Origin: Arcobacter suis CECT 7833
Lineage (GTDB): Bacteria > Campylobacterota > Campylobacteria > Campylobacterales > Arcobacteraceae
Direction of reading: 5' to 3'
DNA: 64,000 nucleotides
Assembly: GCF_003544815.1 (NCBI RefSeq)
Contig: NZ_CP032100.1
Location: 372,001-436,000, forward strand
The translations under genes and the position numbers were made by a program. A model generated the notes under the pieces. The model was given only the letters and a program-made list of their open reading frames with translations. It did no database searches and had not been told where the DNA came from. Positions 46,910-55,035 of this stretch are shown here, piece by piece (within the stretch, counting starts at the first letter, position 1; each line of letters starts with the position of its first letter).

Positions 46910-48721
46910 ATGAAAGAAGCAATTGAACTATTAAAAAAACATGATTTACTAAAAATTATTGATGATGAACTTGATATTTATTTAGAAATCCCGCATATTG
47001 CCTATATTGAAGTTAAAACAGAAAATTCTAAGGCGATTTTATTTACAAATCCAGTTGATAGAAAAAACAATAAAAAATTCGATATTCCAGTACTTATGAA
47101 TGTATTCTGTAATGAAAAAGCAGTTGAACTTTTTATTGGTGATGGGGATAAAATAGGGCGAGAAATAGAGTCATTATTAAAAATGAAACCGCCAACAACT
47201 TTTAGTGAAAAACTTTCAACTTTTGGAAAACTTTTTGCACTTAAAAACACAATTCCAAAAAAATTAAAAGGAAAAGGCGAGTGTCAACAAATCATAAAAC
47301 TTGGTAGCGATGCAAAACTTTCTGATTTACCAATTCTTACAACTTGGGAGCAAGATGGTGGTCCATTTATTACTATGGGGCAAGTTTATACAACTTCTTT
47401 AAATGGAGAGCTAAAAAATCTTGGAATGTACAGACTTCAAGTTTACGAAGATAATACTTTAGGACTTCACTGGCAAATTCATAAAGACTCAAATCACTTT
47501 TTCCATGAGTATAAAAAAGCTGGTAAAAAAATGCCAGTAAGTATTGGAATTGGAGGAGACCCAATGTATATTTGGTGTGGACAAGCGCCTCTACCAATTG
47601 GTATTTTTGAACTTATGCTTTATGGTTTTGTAAAAAATAAAAATGCTGAGCTTGTAAAATCAATTACAAATGATATTTATGTTCCAAAAGATAATGACTT
47701 TATTATTGAAGGTTTTGTTGATCCTTCAAAAATAAGAATTGAAGGACCTTTTGGAGATCATACTGGATATTACACACTTGAAGAAGAGTATCCTTTTATG
47801 GAAATTACTGCAATTACAAGTAAAGCTAAACCTACATTTTTAGCAACGGTTGTTGGAAAACCACCTTTAGAAGATAAATATATGGGACATGCAACGGAGA
47901 GAATATTTTTACCACTTTTAAAAACAACTGCTCCTGATTTAATTGATTATTATATGCCTGAAAATGGGGTTTTTCACAATCTTATTATGGCAAAAATCAA
48001 AACTTTATATCCAGGTCACGCAAGCCAGATGATGCACGCATTTTGGGGTGTTGGACAAATGAGTTTTGTTAAACATGCTATTTTTGTAAATGAAGATGCA
48101 CCAGATTTAACAAATCATCAAGAGGTTATAAAACACATTTTAAATAGATTAAATGTTGAAGATATGTTAATCTCAAAAGGTGTTGTTGATGCCCTTGACC
48201 ATTCAAGTCCAAAATTTGCAGTTGGTGGAAAACTAGGACTTGATTGTACGGGTGATGAAATAGAAGAGTTGGGAATTACACTTTTAGATGATGAGGTTTT
48301 ATTGTCTAAAATGCAAAATATTTCAAGTGAAATAAAAGCTTTAAAACAATATTTTCTTGATACAAAAAATCCAATAACAGTAATTAGTGTAGAAAAAACA
48401 AGAAATCAAAAATATCTATTTGAAGAGTTAAAACCACTTTTTGAATATATTAAAATTTTAATTATTGTAGATGATGCTAAGAATGATGTAACAAATGAAT
48501 ATATGCTTGTTTGGAGAGTTTGTAATAATATAGATTCAAATAGAGATTTATTTATTGATGGTCACACTATGTGTTTAGATGCAACTGATAAAAATGCTCA
48601 TGATAATTTCAAACGAAGATGGCCTGATGACGTGGATTGTACAAAAGAGGTAATTGAGTCTTTAAGAAAGCGAAAAATTATTGATGTAAGTGATGAATTT
48701 ATAAAAAAATTCTATTTATAA
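46910..48721 (+). CDS. UbiD-family prenylated-FMN decarboxylase
   Basis: 603 residues, longer than E. coli UbiD (about 497). Catalytic Glu-Arg-Glu region is visible in KIRIEGPFGDHTGYYTLEEEYP, and PTFLATVVGKPPLEDKYMGHATE is typical. The last 110 residues hold an extra domain (KYLFEELKPLFEYIKILIIV). In ubiquinone-less Campylobacterota such proteins are assigned to the futalosine menaquinone pathway (decarboxylation of the naphthoate intermediate); that role is likely here, as Frd and Nrf need menaquinone. No ubiX/mqn neighbour is present. Confidence 0.87.
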   Translation: MKEAIELLKKHDLLKIIDDELDIYLEIPHIAYIEVKTENSKAILFTNPVDRKNNKKFDIPVLMNVFCNEKAVELFIGDGDKIGREIESLLKMKPPTTFSEKLSTFGKLFALKNTIPKKLKGKGECQQIIKLGSDAKLSDLPILTTWEQDGGPFITMGQVYTTSLNGELKNLGMYRLQVYEDNTLGLHWQIHKDSNHFFHEYKKAGKKMPVSIGIGGDPMYIWCGQAPLPIGIFELMLYGFVKNKNAELVKSITNDIYVPKDNDFIIEGFVDPSKIRIEGPFGDHTGYYTLEEEYPFMEITAITSKAKPTFLATVVGKPPLEDKYMGHATERIFLPLLKTTAPDLIDYYMPENGVFHNLIMAKIKTLYPGHASQMMHAFWGVGQMSFVKHAIFVNEDAPDLTNHQEVIKHILNRLNVEDMLISKGVVDALDHSSPKFAVGGKLGLDCTGDEIEELGITLLDDEVLLSKMQNISSEIKALKQYFLDTKNPITVISVEKTRNQKYLFEELKPLFEYIKILIIVDDAKNDVTNEYMLVWRVCNNIDSNRDLFIDGHTMCLDATDKNAHDNFKRRWPDDVDCTKEVIESLRKRKIIDVSDEFIKKFYL

Positions 48722-48723
48722 AA

Positions 48724-48747
48724 AAGAGGAGAATTCCTCTTCTTTTT
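48724..48747. terminator. Bidirectional terminator between ubiD-like and thrE-like genes
   Basis: Inverted repeat aagagga / tcctctt with a 4-nt loop, flanked by A-run before and CTTTTTT after, between two convergent genes. Confidence 0.75.
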
Positions 48748-49217
48748 TAAATAACAGGTCGATTTAATCTCATAAAATAAAGTGATGGTAAAGCAAGACC
48801 AAAACTAATAGCCCCCAAAATTGATACCGCTTTTAATCCATTTTCAATAAATATTTCTATTAATTCAGGTGTTACTCCATGGCTATTCATATCAACTAAA
48901 GAAATCATTGCAGAAAATGCAAAAGTTCCTGGAATCATAGGAATAATAGATGCAACTGTATAAACAGGTCTTGGAATTAAATATTTTCTTGACCAATATA
49001 AAGCAATAATTCCTATAAAAGTTGAAGCTATAAATGTAGAAATTTCAATGCCAAGCCCTAAATGTAAAAAGATAGTTCTAGTTATATAAGTAATTGCCCC
49101 ACCAAATGCACAATAAATTAAAGTATGTTTTGGAACATTAAAAACCATAGCAAAACCAACAGAAGCGATACTTGCAAAGATTGCTTCAAGAATCATTTTA
49201 ATTATTAAATCAGTCAT
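48747..49217 (-). CDS. Threonine/serine exporter, small subunit (ThrE_2-type)
   Basis: 156 residues and about five transmembrane helices, matching the C-terminal half of ThrE (DUF3815/ThrE_2). AFGGAITYITRTIF and IIPMIPGTFAFSAM are typical segments. Functions with the adjacent upstream gene as a split two-part exporter. Its ATG directly follows the stop of that gene. Confidence 0.85.
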   Translation of the reverse strand: MTDLIIKMILEAIFASIASVGFAMVFNVPKHTLIYCAFGGAITYITRTIFLHLGLGIEISTFIASTFIGIIALYWSRKYLIPRPVYTVASIIPMIPGTFAFSAMISLVDMNSHGVTPELIEIFIENGLKAVSILGAISFGLALPSLYFMRLNRPVI

Positions 49218-49991
49218 TTACCAACCTTTTATATTTAAAATAGCCATTGCTATGATAATTCCAATTGATGTGGCAATTGTGAGTAAAATTCCCTCCATCC
49301 AACGACCCCAACCCATCATTAAATAACCTTTTAAAGCATCTAAAAAAGAGTTTATAAATGAAAATCCAGGGGCAAGTAATAAAACACTTGAAGCAAGGGC
49401 AATATTTGGAGTAGAACTTAACCCATTTATTTGAGAAATACTTGCGATTAGTGTTGCTGTAAAAGCAGTGACACCAAAGGTTATGATTAAAACAAATCTT
49501 TTTCTTGCTAATTCTTGTCTAACAAACATTGCAGTTGATGATGCAATTAATGTTATAAAAAATGCACTCCAATCACCACCTTGTAAATATGAAAATGAAG
49601 CACAAGCAAGTCCAACCATAAAAACAACAAGCCATCTATTATAATAGTTTGGTTCAATATCTTTTAGAGCTTTTACTAAATAGTTTACATCATATTTTTG
49701 TTTTTCTATGTTTATTACTATTTTTTGTATTTCACATACGATTGACATATTTATGGGTTTATGATGAACTCTTCTTGTTGTTGTAACACATTGGCTATCG
49801 TGAAGTGTTGTTAAAACTATTGCTGATGGAATTAAAGATATTTCAACAGAATCAATTCCTAATGCATGTCCAAGTCTTTGAGCTGTTTGTTCTATTAAAA
49901 TACTTTCTGCACCAAATTCCGACATTAAAACAGCAGATTTGATAATAGTTCTTGTGATTAGTGATTGTTTTTGGTAATTTAAGTCTTTCAT
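49218..49991 (-). CDS. Threonine/serine exporter, large subunit (ThrE/DUF1212)
   Basis: 257 residues. The N-terminal soluble part has GAESILIEQTAQRLGHALG and CVTTTRRVHHKPINM, the DUF1212 signature, followed by about five helices (LACASFSYLQGGDW on). Forms the exporter with the next gene. Substrate class (Thr/Ser or other small acids such as succinate-type YjjPB) cannot be fixed by sequence; E. coli YjjP/YjjB has the same split layout. Confidence 0.85.
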   Translation of the reverse strand: MKDLNYQKQSLITRTIIKSAVLMSEFGAESILIEQTAQRLGHALGIDSVEISLIPSAIVLTTLHDSQCVTTTRRVHHKPINMSIVCEIQKIVINIEKQKYDVNYLVKALKDIEPNYYNRWLVVFMVGLACASFSYLQGGDWSAFFITLIASSTAMFVRQELARKRFVLIITFGVTAFTATLIASISQINGLSSTPNIALASSVLLLAPGFSFINSFLDALKGYLMMGWGRWMEGILLTIATSIGIIIAMAILNIKGW

Positions 49992-50099
49992 CTTTTCTTT
50001 TTTCTTATAAATTTGTTGTCATTATATCAGATTGGTGTGTAAAATTTGTGATAATTTAAAAGAGTTTATTGGATATAATCAATACTTTAAAGGGATAAA

Positions 50100-50432
50100 T
50101 TGAAAAAACTAACAACATATTACACAAATAAAAATATACTTTTTAAAGAGATTAAACAAATAACTCCAAAAGAGTTAGATTCAAGAAAAAAAATAGATAT
50201 TTATGCAGGAACAACAGTTGATTCAAAATTTTATGCAATATTTATAGTTGATTCAAAAAGTAGATTTATAAGAAAAAATGCCGATGATTTAATGGAACTT
50301 TGTGAGAAATTATCAACATATTTAGACCATAACTTTAAGAAAAAAGAGTTATTGATAAGTAGTCCATTATGCTCAAAAGCAAAAGAGTATTTAAAACAAA
50401 ATGATTGGAGTGTTAGAGTTGATTTTATGTGA
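50100..50432 (+). CDS. Hypothetical protein upstream of coaX
   Basis: 110 residues from a TTG start with AAAGGG five bases ahead. Small, charged, no membrane segment; an alpha/beta look (FYAIFIVDSKSRFIRKNADD, KKELLISSPLCSKAKEYL). Not recognised. It overlaps the start of coaX, so the two are coupled. Its position may indicate a regulatory or accessory role, but nothing proves it. Confidence 0.6.
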   Translation: MKKLTTYYTNKNILFKEIKQITPKELDSRKKIDIYAGTTVDSKFYAIFIVDSKSRFIRKNADDLMELCEKLSTYLDHNFKKKELLISSPLCSKAKEYLKQNDWSVRVDFM

Positions 50433-51045
50433 TATTGGAAATACAACTTATCATTTTTTGATAAAAGGCAAACATAAAAAATATTTTTTAGATGAAAAAG
50501 TTCCAAAATTTGATGAGGAAATTTATTTTGTTTCTGTAAATGAAAAAGCTACTAAAAGACTACTTAAAAAAAATCCTCACGCGAAAAATATAAATAAACT
50601 TCTAACCTTTCAAACTTCATATCTAGGACTAGGAATTGATAGGGCTCTTGCTTGTTCTTTTCAAGATAATTGTGTGATTGTTGATGCTGGAAGTGCAATA
50701 ACTGTTGATGTTATGGAAGAAGGTGTTCATAAGGGTGGATTTATACTTTTGGGATTGAGAAGATTTATGAAAAGTTATCCAAAAATATCAAAAAAATTAA
50801 AGTTTGAGTTTGAAAAAGAGATAAATTTAGATAAAATACCGCTTTGCACGAAAGATGCTATACAATATGCTATGTTAAAATCTATCATTTTACCAATCAA
50901 AGAAGTAAGTTTAAATAAGAATATTATATTCACTGGTGGTGATGGAGAAGTTTTGAGTAAATATTTTGAAAATAGCACATATAAAAAAGATTTAATATTT
51001 GAGAACATGAAAAGGATTATTGATGCTAACAATTGCATTGCCTAA
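50419..51045 (+). CDS. coaX: Type III pantothenate kinase
   Basis: 208 residues if started at the TTG (ILCDIGNT directly after Met); in-frame ATG at 50401 and GTG at 50410 give longer N termini. ASKHA-type motifs: CDIGNTTYHFL (phosphate 1), LGIDRALAC (pantothenate Asp-Arg) and VDAGSAITVDVM (phosphate 2), TGGDGEVL. Catalyses the first step of CoA synthesis; type III is typical of Campylobacterota, which lack coaA. Overlaps the gene before it and hisG after it. Confidence 0.92.
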   Translation: MILCDIGNTTYHFLIKGKHKKYFLDEKVPKFDEEIYFVSVNEKATKRLLKKNPHAKNINKLLTFQTSYLGLGIDRALACSFQDNCVIVDAGSAITVDVMEEGVHKGGFILLGLRRFMKSYPKISKKLKFEFEKEINLDKIPLCTKDAIQYAMLKSIILPIKEVSLNKNIIFTGGDGEVLSKYFENSTYKKDLIFENMKRIIDANNCIA

Positions 51046-51631
51046 GGGAAGAATTGCTGAGGAAACTTTAGATAAATTTGAAAAAGCTTTTGGTGAAAAG
51101 TTTATTTTTGAAGATAGAAAATTAATACTTGAAAAAGCTGGATTTAGATTTTTAAATGTTAGAAATCAAGATGTACCAACTTATGTAATGCATGGCGCTG
51201 CTGATTTAGGTGTTGTAGGACTTGATGTTCTTGAAGAAAAAGAGTACGACTTAATCAAACTTCTTGATTTACAACTTGGAAAGTGCAAAGTCGCTTTTGG
51301 ATTAAGAAAAGGTGAAGAGTTAAATTTCAATAAAAGTAAAATCACAATTGCTACAAAACATGAAGTAATTGCAAAGAAATTTTTTGAACAAAAAGCAATG
51401 GCTGTTGAGATTATTAAACTTTATGGCTCTATTGAACTGGCACCTCTAGTTGGGCTTTGTGATTGTATTGTTGATATTGTTGAAACTGGTGAAACAATGA
51501 AACAAAACGGACTTGAAATTGGACCAACAATAATGGAAAGTTCAGCTCATCTAATAGCAAACAAAAACTCTTTTTATGCTAAAAAAGATTTAATTTTAGA
51601 CTTAAAAGAAAGAATAGAAGCACATATATAA
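51023..51631 (+). CDS. hisG: ATP phosphoribosyltransferase, short form
   Basis: 202 residues from ATG 51023 (MLTIALPKGRIAEETL), with AAAGGA ahead; a TTG three bases earlier is also possible. DVPTYVMHGAADLGVVGLD and the phosphoribosyl-pyrophosphate loop DCIVDIVETGETMKQNGL are clear. At this length it lacks the C-terminal regulatory domain, so it needs HisZ as partner; hisZ is not in the window. First step of histidine synthesis. Overlaps coaX and the methyltransferase gene (TAATG). Confidence 0.94.
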   Translation: MLTIALPKGRIAEETLDKFEKAFGEKFIFEDRKLILEKAGFRFLNVRNQDVPTYVMHGAADLGVVGLDVLEEKEYDLIKLLDLQLGKCKVAFGLRKGEELNFNKSKITIATKHEVIAKKFFEQKAMAVEIIKLYGSIELAPLVGLCDCIVDIVETGETMKQNGLEIGPTIMESSAHLIANKNSFYAKKDLILDLKERIEAHI

Positions 51632-52329
51632 TGGGATTGGATTTATACGCAAAAGTTGAGCCTTATTTAGATTTTGAAGAAGAAGTTTATATTTTACATA
51701 GAGAATTTTTACGATTTGTAATGGTAAATGAACTTGATAATATAATTGATATTGGTTGTGGTCAAGGATATTTTTTAGAGAATCTAAAAGTAAATAAAAA
51801 GAAATATTTTGGAATTGATTTAAGTGCTGAACAAATAAAAGTTTGTGAAACTAAAAATCTAAATGCAAAAGCAATAGCTTTATCTGAAGTAAAAGAAAAA
51901 TTTGATTGTGCAACTGCTATTTTTGATGTTTTAAATTACATTCCAAAAAAAGAGTTAAAACAATTTATCAAAGAAACAAATCTTGTTTTAAATCAAGGTG
52001 CTTATTTTATTTTTGATGTAAACTCACTTTTCGGATTTGAAGAAGTTGCTCAAGGATGTATTACTATTGATGTTGAAGATAAATTTATTGCTATTGATGC
52101 AAACTTTGAAAACAATAAACTTCAAACAGATATTACACTTTTTGAAAAACAAGAAAATGGAATGTTTTCAAAAGAGAGAGATTCAATAATCCAAGAGTAT
52201 CACTCAAAAGAGTTTTTAACAAAACTTCTAAAAGAGTGTGGTTTTGAAATTCAAGAGATAAAAGAGTTTAATTTACATACAGACGAACATGCTGATAAAT
52301 TAATCTTTATTTGTAAAAAAATAGCCTAA
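51631..52329 (+). CDS. Class I SAM-dependent methyltransferase
   Basis: 232 residues. Motif I IIDIGCGQGYFLENL at about 36-50, motif II acidic end YFGIDLSAEQIK, and post motif FDCATAIFDVLNYI. No target-specific domain; small-molecule methyltransferases have this layout. It overlaps hisG by one base, so it belongs to the coaX-hisG unit though no histidine-pathway role is known. Substrate unknown. Confidence 0.83.
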   Translation: MGLDLYAKVEPYLDFEEEVYILHREFLRFVMVNELDNIIDIGCGQGYFLENLKVNKKKYFGIDLSAEQIKVCETKNLNAKAIALSEVKEKFDCATAIFDVLNYIPKKELKQFIKETNLVLNQGAYFIFDVNSLFGFEEVAQGCITIDVEDKFIAIDANFENNKLQTDITLFEKQENGMFSKERDSIIQEYHSKEFLTKLLKECGFEIQEIKEFNLHTDEHADKLIFICKKIA

Positions 52330-52341
52330 TACAAAATACTC

Positions 52342-52380
52342 AAACTTTTGTGTTAGAGCAAAATGCCAACACAAAGGTTT
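52342..52380 (+). promoter_or_regulatory. Hairpin that would hide the ribosome site of the FmdE-like gene
   Basis: 13-bp inverted repeat AAACTTTTGTGTT / AACACAAAGGTTT with one G.T-type mismatch and a 13-nt loop. The 3' arm contains AAAGG, the only ribosome site for the ATG at 52386. It has no following T-run, so translation control is more likely than termination. Confidence 0.5.
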
Positions 52381-52385
52381 GACTT

Positions 52386-52994
52386 ATGATGATTTACCCA
52401 CAATTTTTTAATAAAATCCCAACAATAAAACTACAAGATGGTTTAGCCTCTTTTTTAGGTGCTTTTGAAGATGGAGTAATTGAATTTTCATATTTAGATG
52501 TTGTAAAAAGTGCAGGACATTCGTGTCCTACGGTTTTAGGAGCTTATCTTATGACGCTTAAAGGTTTAGAAGCCTTATATGAAAATGAAATTCCCAAACG
52601 TGGTGAAATTATTGTTGAGTTTAAAGAAGCCCAAAATATTGCAGTTGCGGGAGTAATTGGAAATGTGATTATGAATATCACAGGAGCAACAACTACAAAT
52701 GGATTTAAAGGACTTGCTGGAAAATTTGATAGAAACCATTTAATGAAATTTGAAAAAGATATAAATGGTGCAAGTGTTAGATTTACTAGAATAGATACTT
52801 TAAAAAGTGTAGATGTTTTTTATGATGCTTCAAGTGTAAAACCCCATGAAGATATGAATTTTTTAATGCAAAAATCTCTTCAAGGAAATGCTACAAATGA
52901 AGAAAAAAAAGAGTTTGCTAAACTTTGGCAAAAACGAGTTGAAGATATATCAAATAATATAAATGAAGTTATAAAAATAGATATAAAAGGATAA
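52386..52994 (+). CDS. FmdE-like protein
   Basis: 202 residues. The N-terminal half has SAGHSCPTVLGAYLMTLKGLEALY, which resembles the GH-x-C-P motif of FmdE-type proteins (named after a formylmethanofuran dehydrogenase subunit but widespread in non-methanogens, with metal-binding His/Cys). The C-terminal zinc finger of true FmdE is missing. A helical tail (EFAKLWQKRVEDISNNI) closes it. No molybdenum genes adjoin. Function unknown; the hairpin before it suggests regulated translation. Confidence 0.6.
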   Translation: MMIYPQFFNKIPTIKLQDGLASFLGAFEDGVIEFSYLDVVKSAGHSCPTVLGAYLMTLKGLEALYENEIPKRGEIIVEFKEAQNIAVAGVIGNVIMNITGATTTNGFKGLAGKFDRNHLMKFEKDINGASVRFTRIDTLKSVDVFYDASSVKPHEDMNFLMQKSLQGNATNEEKKEFAKLWQKRVEDISNNINEVIKIDIKG

Positions 52995-53010
52995 CTTTTA
53001 TATCTATTTT
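52974..53010. terminator. Bidirectional terminator between FmdE-like gene and trpS
   Basis: Perfect 16-bp inverted repeat (aaaatagatataaaag / cttttatatctatttt) with a 5-nt loop. It contains the FmdE-like stop codon and ends 3 nt before the trpS stop, so it can serve both convergent genes. Confidence 0.75.
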
Positions 53011-53012
53011 AT

Positions 53013-53978
53013 TTAGATTAAACCAACAGCATCTCTAATAATTTCCATTTTAGCAGCTGCAATTTTTCTAGCTTTTTGCGCTCCAAAAGCTAATATTTCT
53101 TTTACTTCTTTTTTATTGTTTAAGTAATATTCTCTTTTTTCTTCATAAGGTGCGAAATATTCATTTATTTTTTCAAGTAGAGTCATTTTAAAATGACCAT
53201 ATCCTTCACCTGGAGTTGCATATCTTTTTTGCAAATCTTTTAATTCATCTTCATTCATAAATAGTTTACATAAAGTATAGATATTACAATTTTCCCACTC
53301 TTTTGGCTCATCTAATTCTCTTGAGTCAGTAACAATTCCCATAACTTGTTTTTTTCTTTGTTTTGCACTTGTAAACATATCAATTGTATTGTTATATGAT
53401 TTAGACATTTTAGCTCCATCAGTTCCAGGAACTGTAGCTACCACTTCATCAACTCTTGATTCAGGTAAAACAAAAATCTCTTTTCCATAAGCGTGATTGA
53501 ATGAAGTTGCAATATCTCTTGTCATCTCAACGTGTTGAATTTGATCTTTTCCTACAGGCACAATATTTGAATCAAATAGTAAAATATCAGCAGCCATTAA
53601 AACAGGATATGAAAATAGACCATGACTTGCAACAATTCCACGTGCTGTTTTATCTTTGTAAGAATGAGCTCTCTCTAATAGTCCCATAGAAGTGTGATTT
53701 GATAATAACCAGTATAATTCAAGAACCTCTTTTACATCGTGTTGTACCCAAAATGTTGATTTTTCTGGGTCCATTCCAAGTGCTAAAAAGTTAATTGCTG
53801 CTTCATAAGTATTATTTTCTAAAGCCTCTTTTTCTTTCACCGATGTTAAAGCATGATATGATGCTAAAAATGCGAAAAGTTCACCTTCATTTTGTGACTC
53901 TATCATTTTTTTTACCATACCAAAATAGTTTCCTATGTGTATTGTCCCTGATGGTTGAATACCTGATAAAATTCTCAA
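53013..53978 (-). CDS. trpS: Tryptophanyl-tRNA synthetase
   Basis: 321 residues from the TTG at 53978 (reads RILSGIQPSGTIHIGNYFGM after Met), with AAGGA six bases ahead. The in-frame ATG at 54005 has no ribosome site and adds nine residues not typical of TrpS. Class I signatures HIGN and KMSKS (GTDGAKMSKSYNN) and the FWVQHDVKEVLELYWLL region are present. Cytoplasmic enzyme charging tRNA-Trp. Confidence 0.94.
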   Translation of the reverse strand: MRILSGIQPSGTIHIGNYFGMVKKMIESQNEGELFAFLASYHALTSVKEKEALENNTYEAAINFLALGMDPEKSTFWVQHDVKEVLELYWLLSNHTSMGLLERAHSYKDKTARGIVASHGLFSYPVLMAADILLFDSNIVPVGKDQIQHVEMTRDIATSFNHAYGKEIFVLPESRVDEVVATVPGTDGAKMSKSYNNTIDMFTSAKQRKKQVMGIVTDSRELDEPKEWENCNIYTLCKLFMNEDELKDLQKRYATPGEGYGHFKMTLLEKINEYFAPYEEKREYYLNNKKEVKEILAFGAQKARKIAAAKMEIIRDAVGLI

Positions 53979-54019
53979 ATCATAATCCTTATTTTTTTGG
54001 CGCATTATATCAAAAGTAA

Positions 54020-54559
54020 CTAAAAAATCAGTATTTTAAATCCAATAAGGATTAAAACAATTCCACCAAGAAGTTCAGCTTTTGTTTCGTATTTATCTCC
54101 ACCTTTTTGCCCAATATAAACACCTAAAATACTGAATAAAAAAGTTATTATTCCAATAAGAAATAAAGATAAATAAACATTTAAATCAAAAAGATGTAAA
54201 GTAAATCCAGCAGCCATAGCATCAATACTTGTAGCAATTGCTAAAGTTAATAAAATTTTATTTGATATTTTTGTTATCTCTTCTTCAACATTTTCATTTA
54301 AGGCTTCATATATCATTTTCCCACCAATGATTACTAATAAGACAAAAGCAATGATGCTATCATATCCTTGAATATACTCTTTTAGTCCAATTCCTCCAAG
54401 GTAACCAATAAATGGCATTAATGCTTGAAAAATACCAAAAAATAATCCAGCTTTTAATGCTAAGATTTTTATATCACCTTTATTTTTTATTCCAAGCCCA
54501 ATAGAAACAGCAAAGGCATCCATACTAAGCGCAAATGATAAAATTAGAACTTCTAACAT
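54020..54559 (-). CDS. mntP: Manganese efflux pump MntP family
   Basis: 179 residues and six transmembrane helices in two repeats, each with the Asp-containing motif: SMDAFAVSIGLG and TSIDAMAAGFTLH. GGKMIYEAL lies between. Exports Mn2+ across the inner membrane. It runs toward trpS; the divergent side holds the metal sensor and CDF exporter at 54726, so this stretch is a small metal-efflux locus. No mntP-type riboswitch was recognised. Confidence 0.9.
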   Translation of the reverse strand: MLEVLILSFALSMDAFAVSIGLGIKNKGDIKILALKAGLFFGIFQALMPFIGYLGGIGLKEYIQGYDSIIAFVLLVIIGGKMIYEALNENVEEEITKISNKILLTLAIATSIDAMAAGFTLHLFDLNVYLSLFLIGIITFLFSILGVYIGQKGGDKYETKAELLGGIVLILIGFKILIF

Positions 54560-54688
54560 AATTCCCCTTTTTATATAAAGGCGGGATTATAACTAAAATT
54601 AAGAAGATAAAAGCTGAAAATATAAATAGAAAATCATATAGATTTAAAATAGTCACTATCAATTTTTGTAAATATTAAGTCTATTTAA

Positions 54689-54707
54689 TATACCATATAG
54701 GGGTATA
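54689..54707. promoter_or_regulatory. Putative CsoR/RcnR-type operator
   Basis: TATACCATATAGGGGTATA: an imperfect inverted repeat with a G-tract, as at CsoR/RcnR/DmeR operators. It ends 19 nt before the sensor's start codon and abuts a TATATAA -10-like stretch, so the sensor should repress itself and the exporter. Confidence 0.6.
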
Positions 54708-54725
54708 CTATATAAAGGAATAATA

Positions 54726-55025
54726 ATGGCATATTGTTGTGATGTTGAAAGAAAAAAATTACAAAATAGAATTAGCAGAATACATGGTCAAGTACATTCA
54801 TTAAAGAATAAATTTAATGATGAAAATTTTAAATTAGAAGAAGATCCATATGAAACAATTAGACAATTAACAGCAATTAAAGGTGCTGTTAGTGGAATGA
54901 TTAGTTCTTTTATCGAACATTATGCTAAAGGTCATATGATAGAGAGTATAAGGAATGCTTCAACTTCTGAAGCAGAAGCTCAAATTGATAATTTATTAGA
55001 AATAATAAAAGTTTATGGAAAATAA
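54726..55025 (+). CDS. CsoR/RcnR-family metal-sensing repressor
   Basis: 99 residues, all-helical family (DUF156). RISRIHGQVHSLK matches the helix 1 DNA-binding face and RQLTAIKGAVSGMISSFIEHY helix 2. The usual helix-2 Cys is absent; instead there is a Cys pair at the N terminus (MAYCCDVERK) and His in FIEHYAKGHM. That argues for a Ni/Co/Zn sensor of RcnR/DmeR type, not a copper CsoR. Followed after 10 nt by a CDF exporter; DmeR-DmeF pairs have this order. Confidence 0.87.
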   Translation: MAYCCDVERKKLQNRISRIHGQVHSLKNKFNDENFKLEEDPYETIRQLTAIKGAVSGMISSFIEHYAKGHMIESIRNASTSEAEAQIDNLLEIIKVYGK

Positions 55026-55035
55026 AGGATAAAAA

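Noticed and set aside
46910-48721. Aromatic degradation role for the UbiD-like protein
   Set aside because: No degradation genes adjoin; menaquinone synthesis is more plausible in this group, although unproven.
54560-54688. Mn-sensing yybP-ykoY riboswitch near mntP
   Set aside because: The mntP leader is too short and shows none of the conserved loops.
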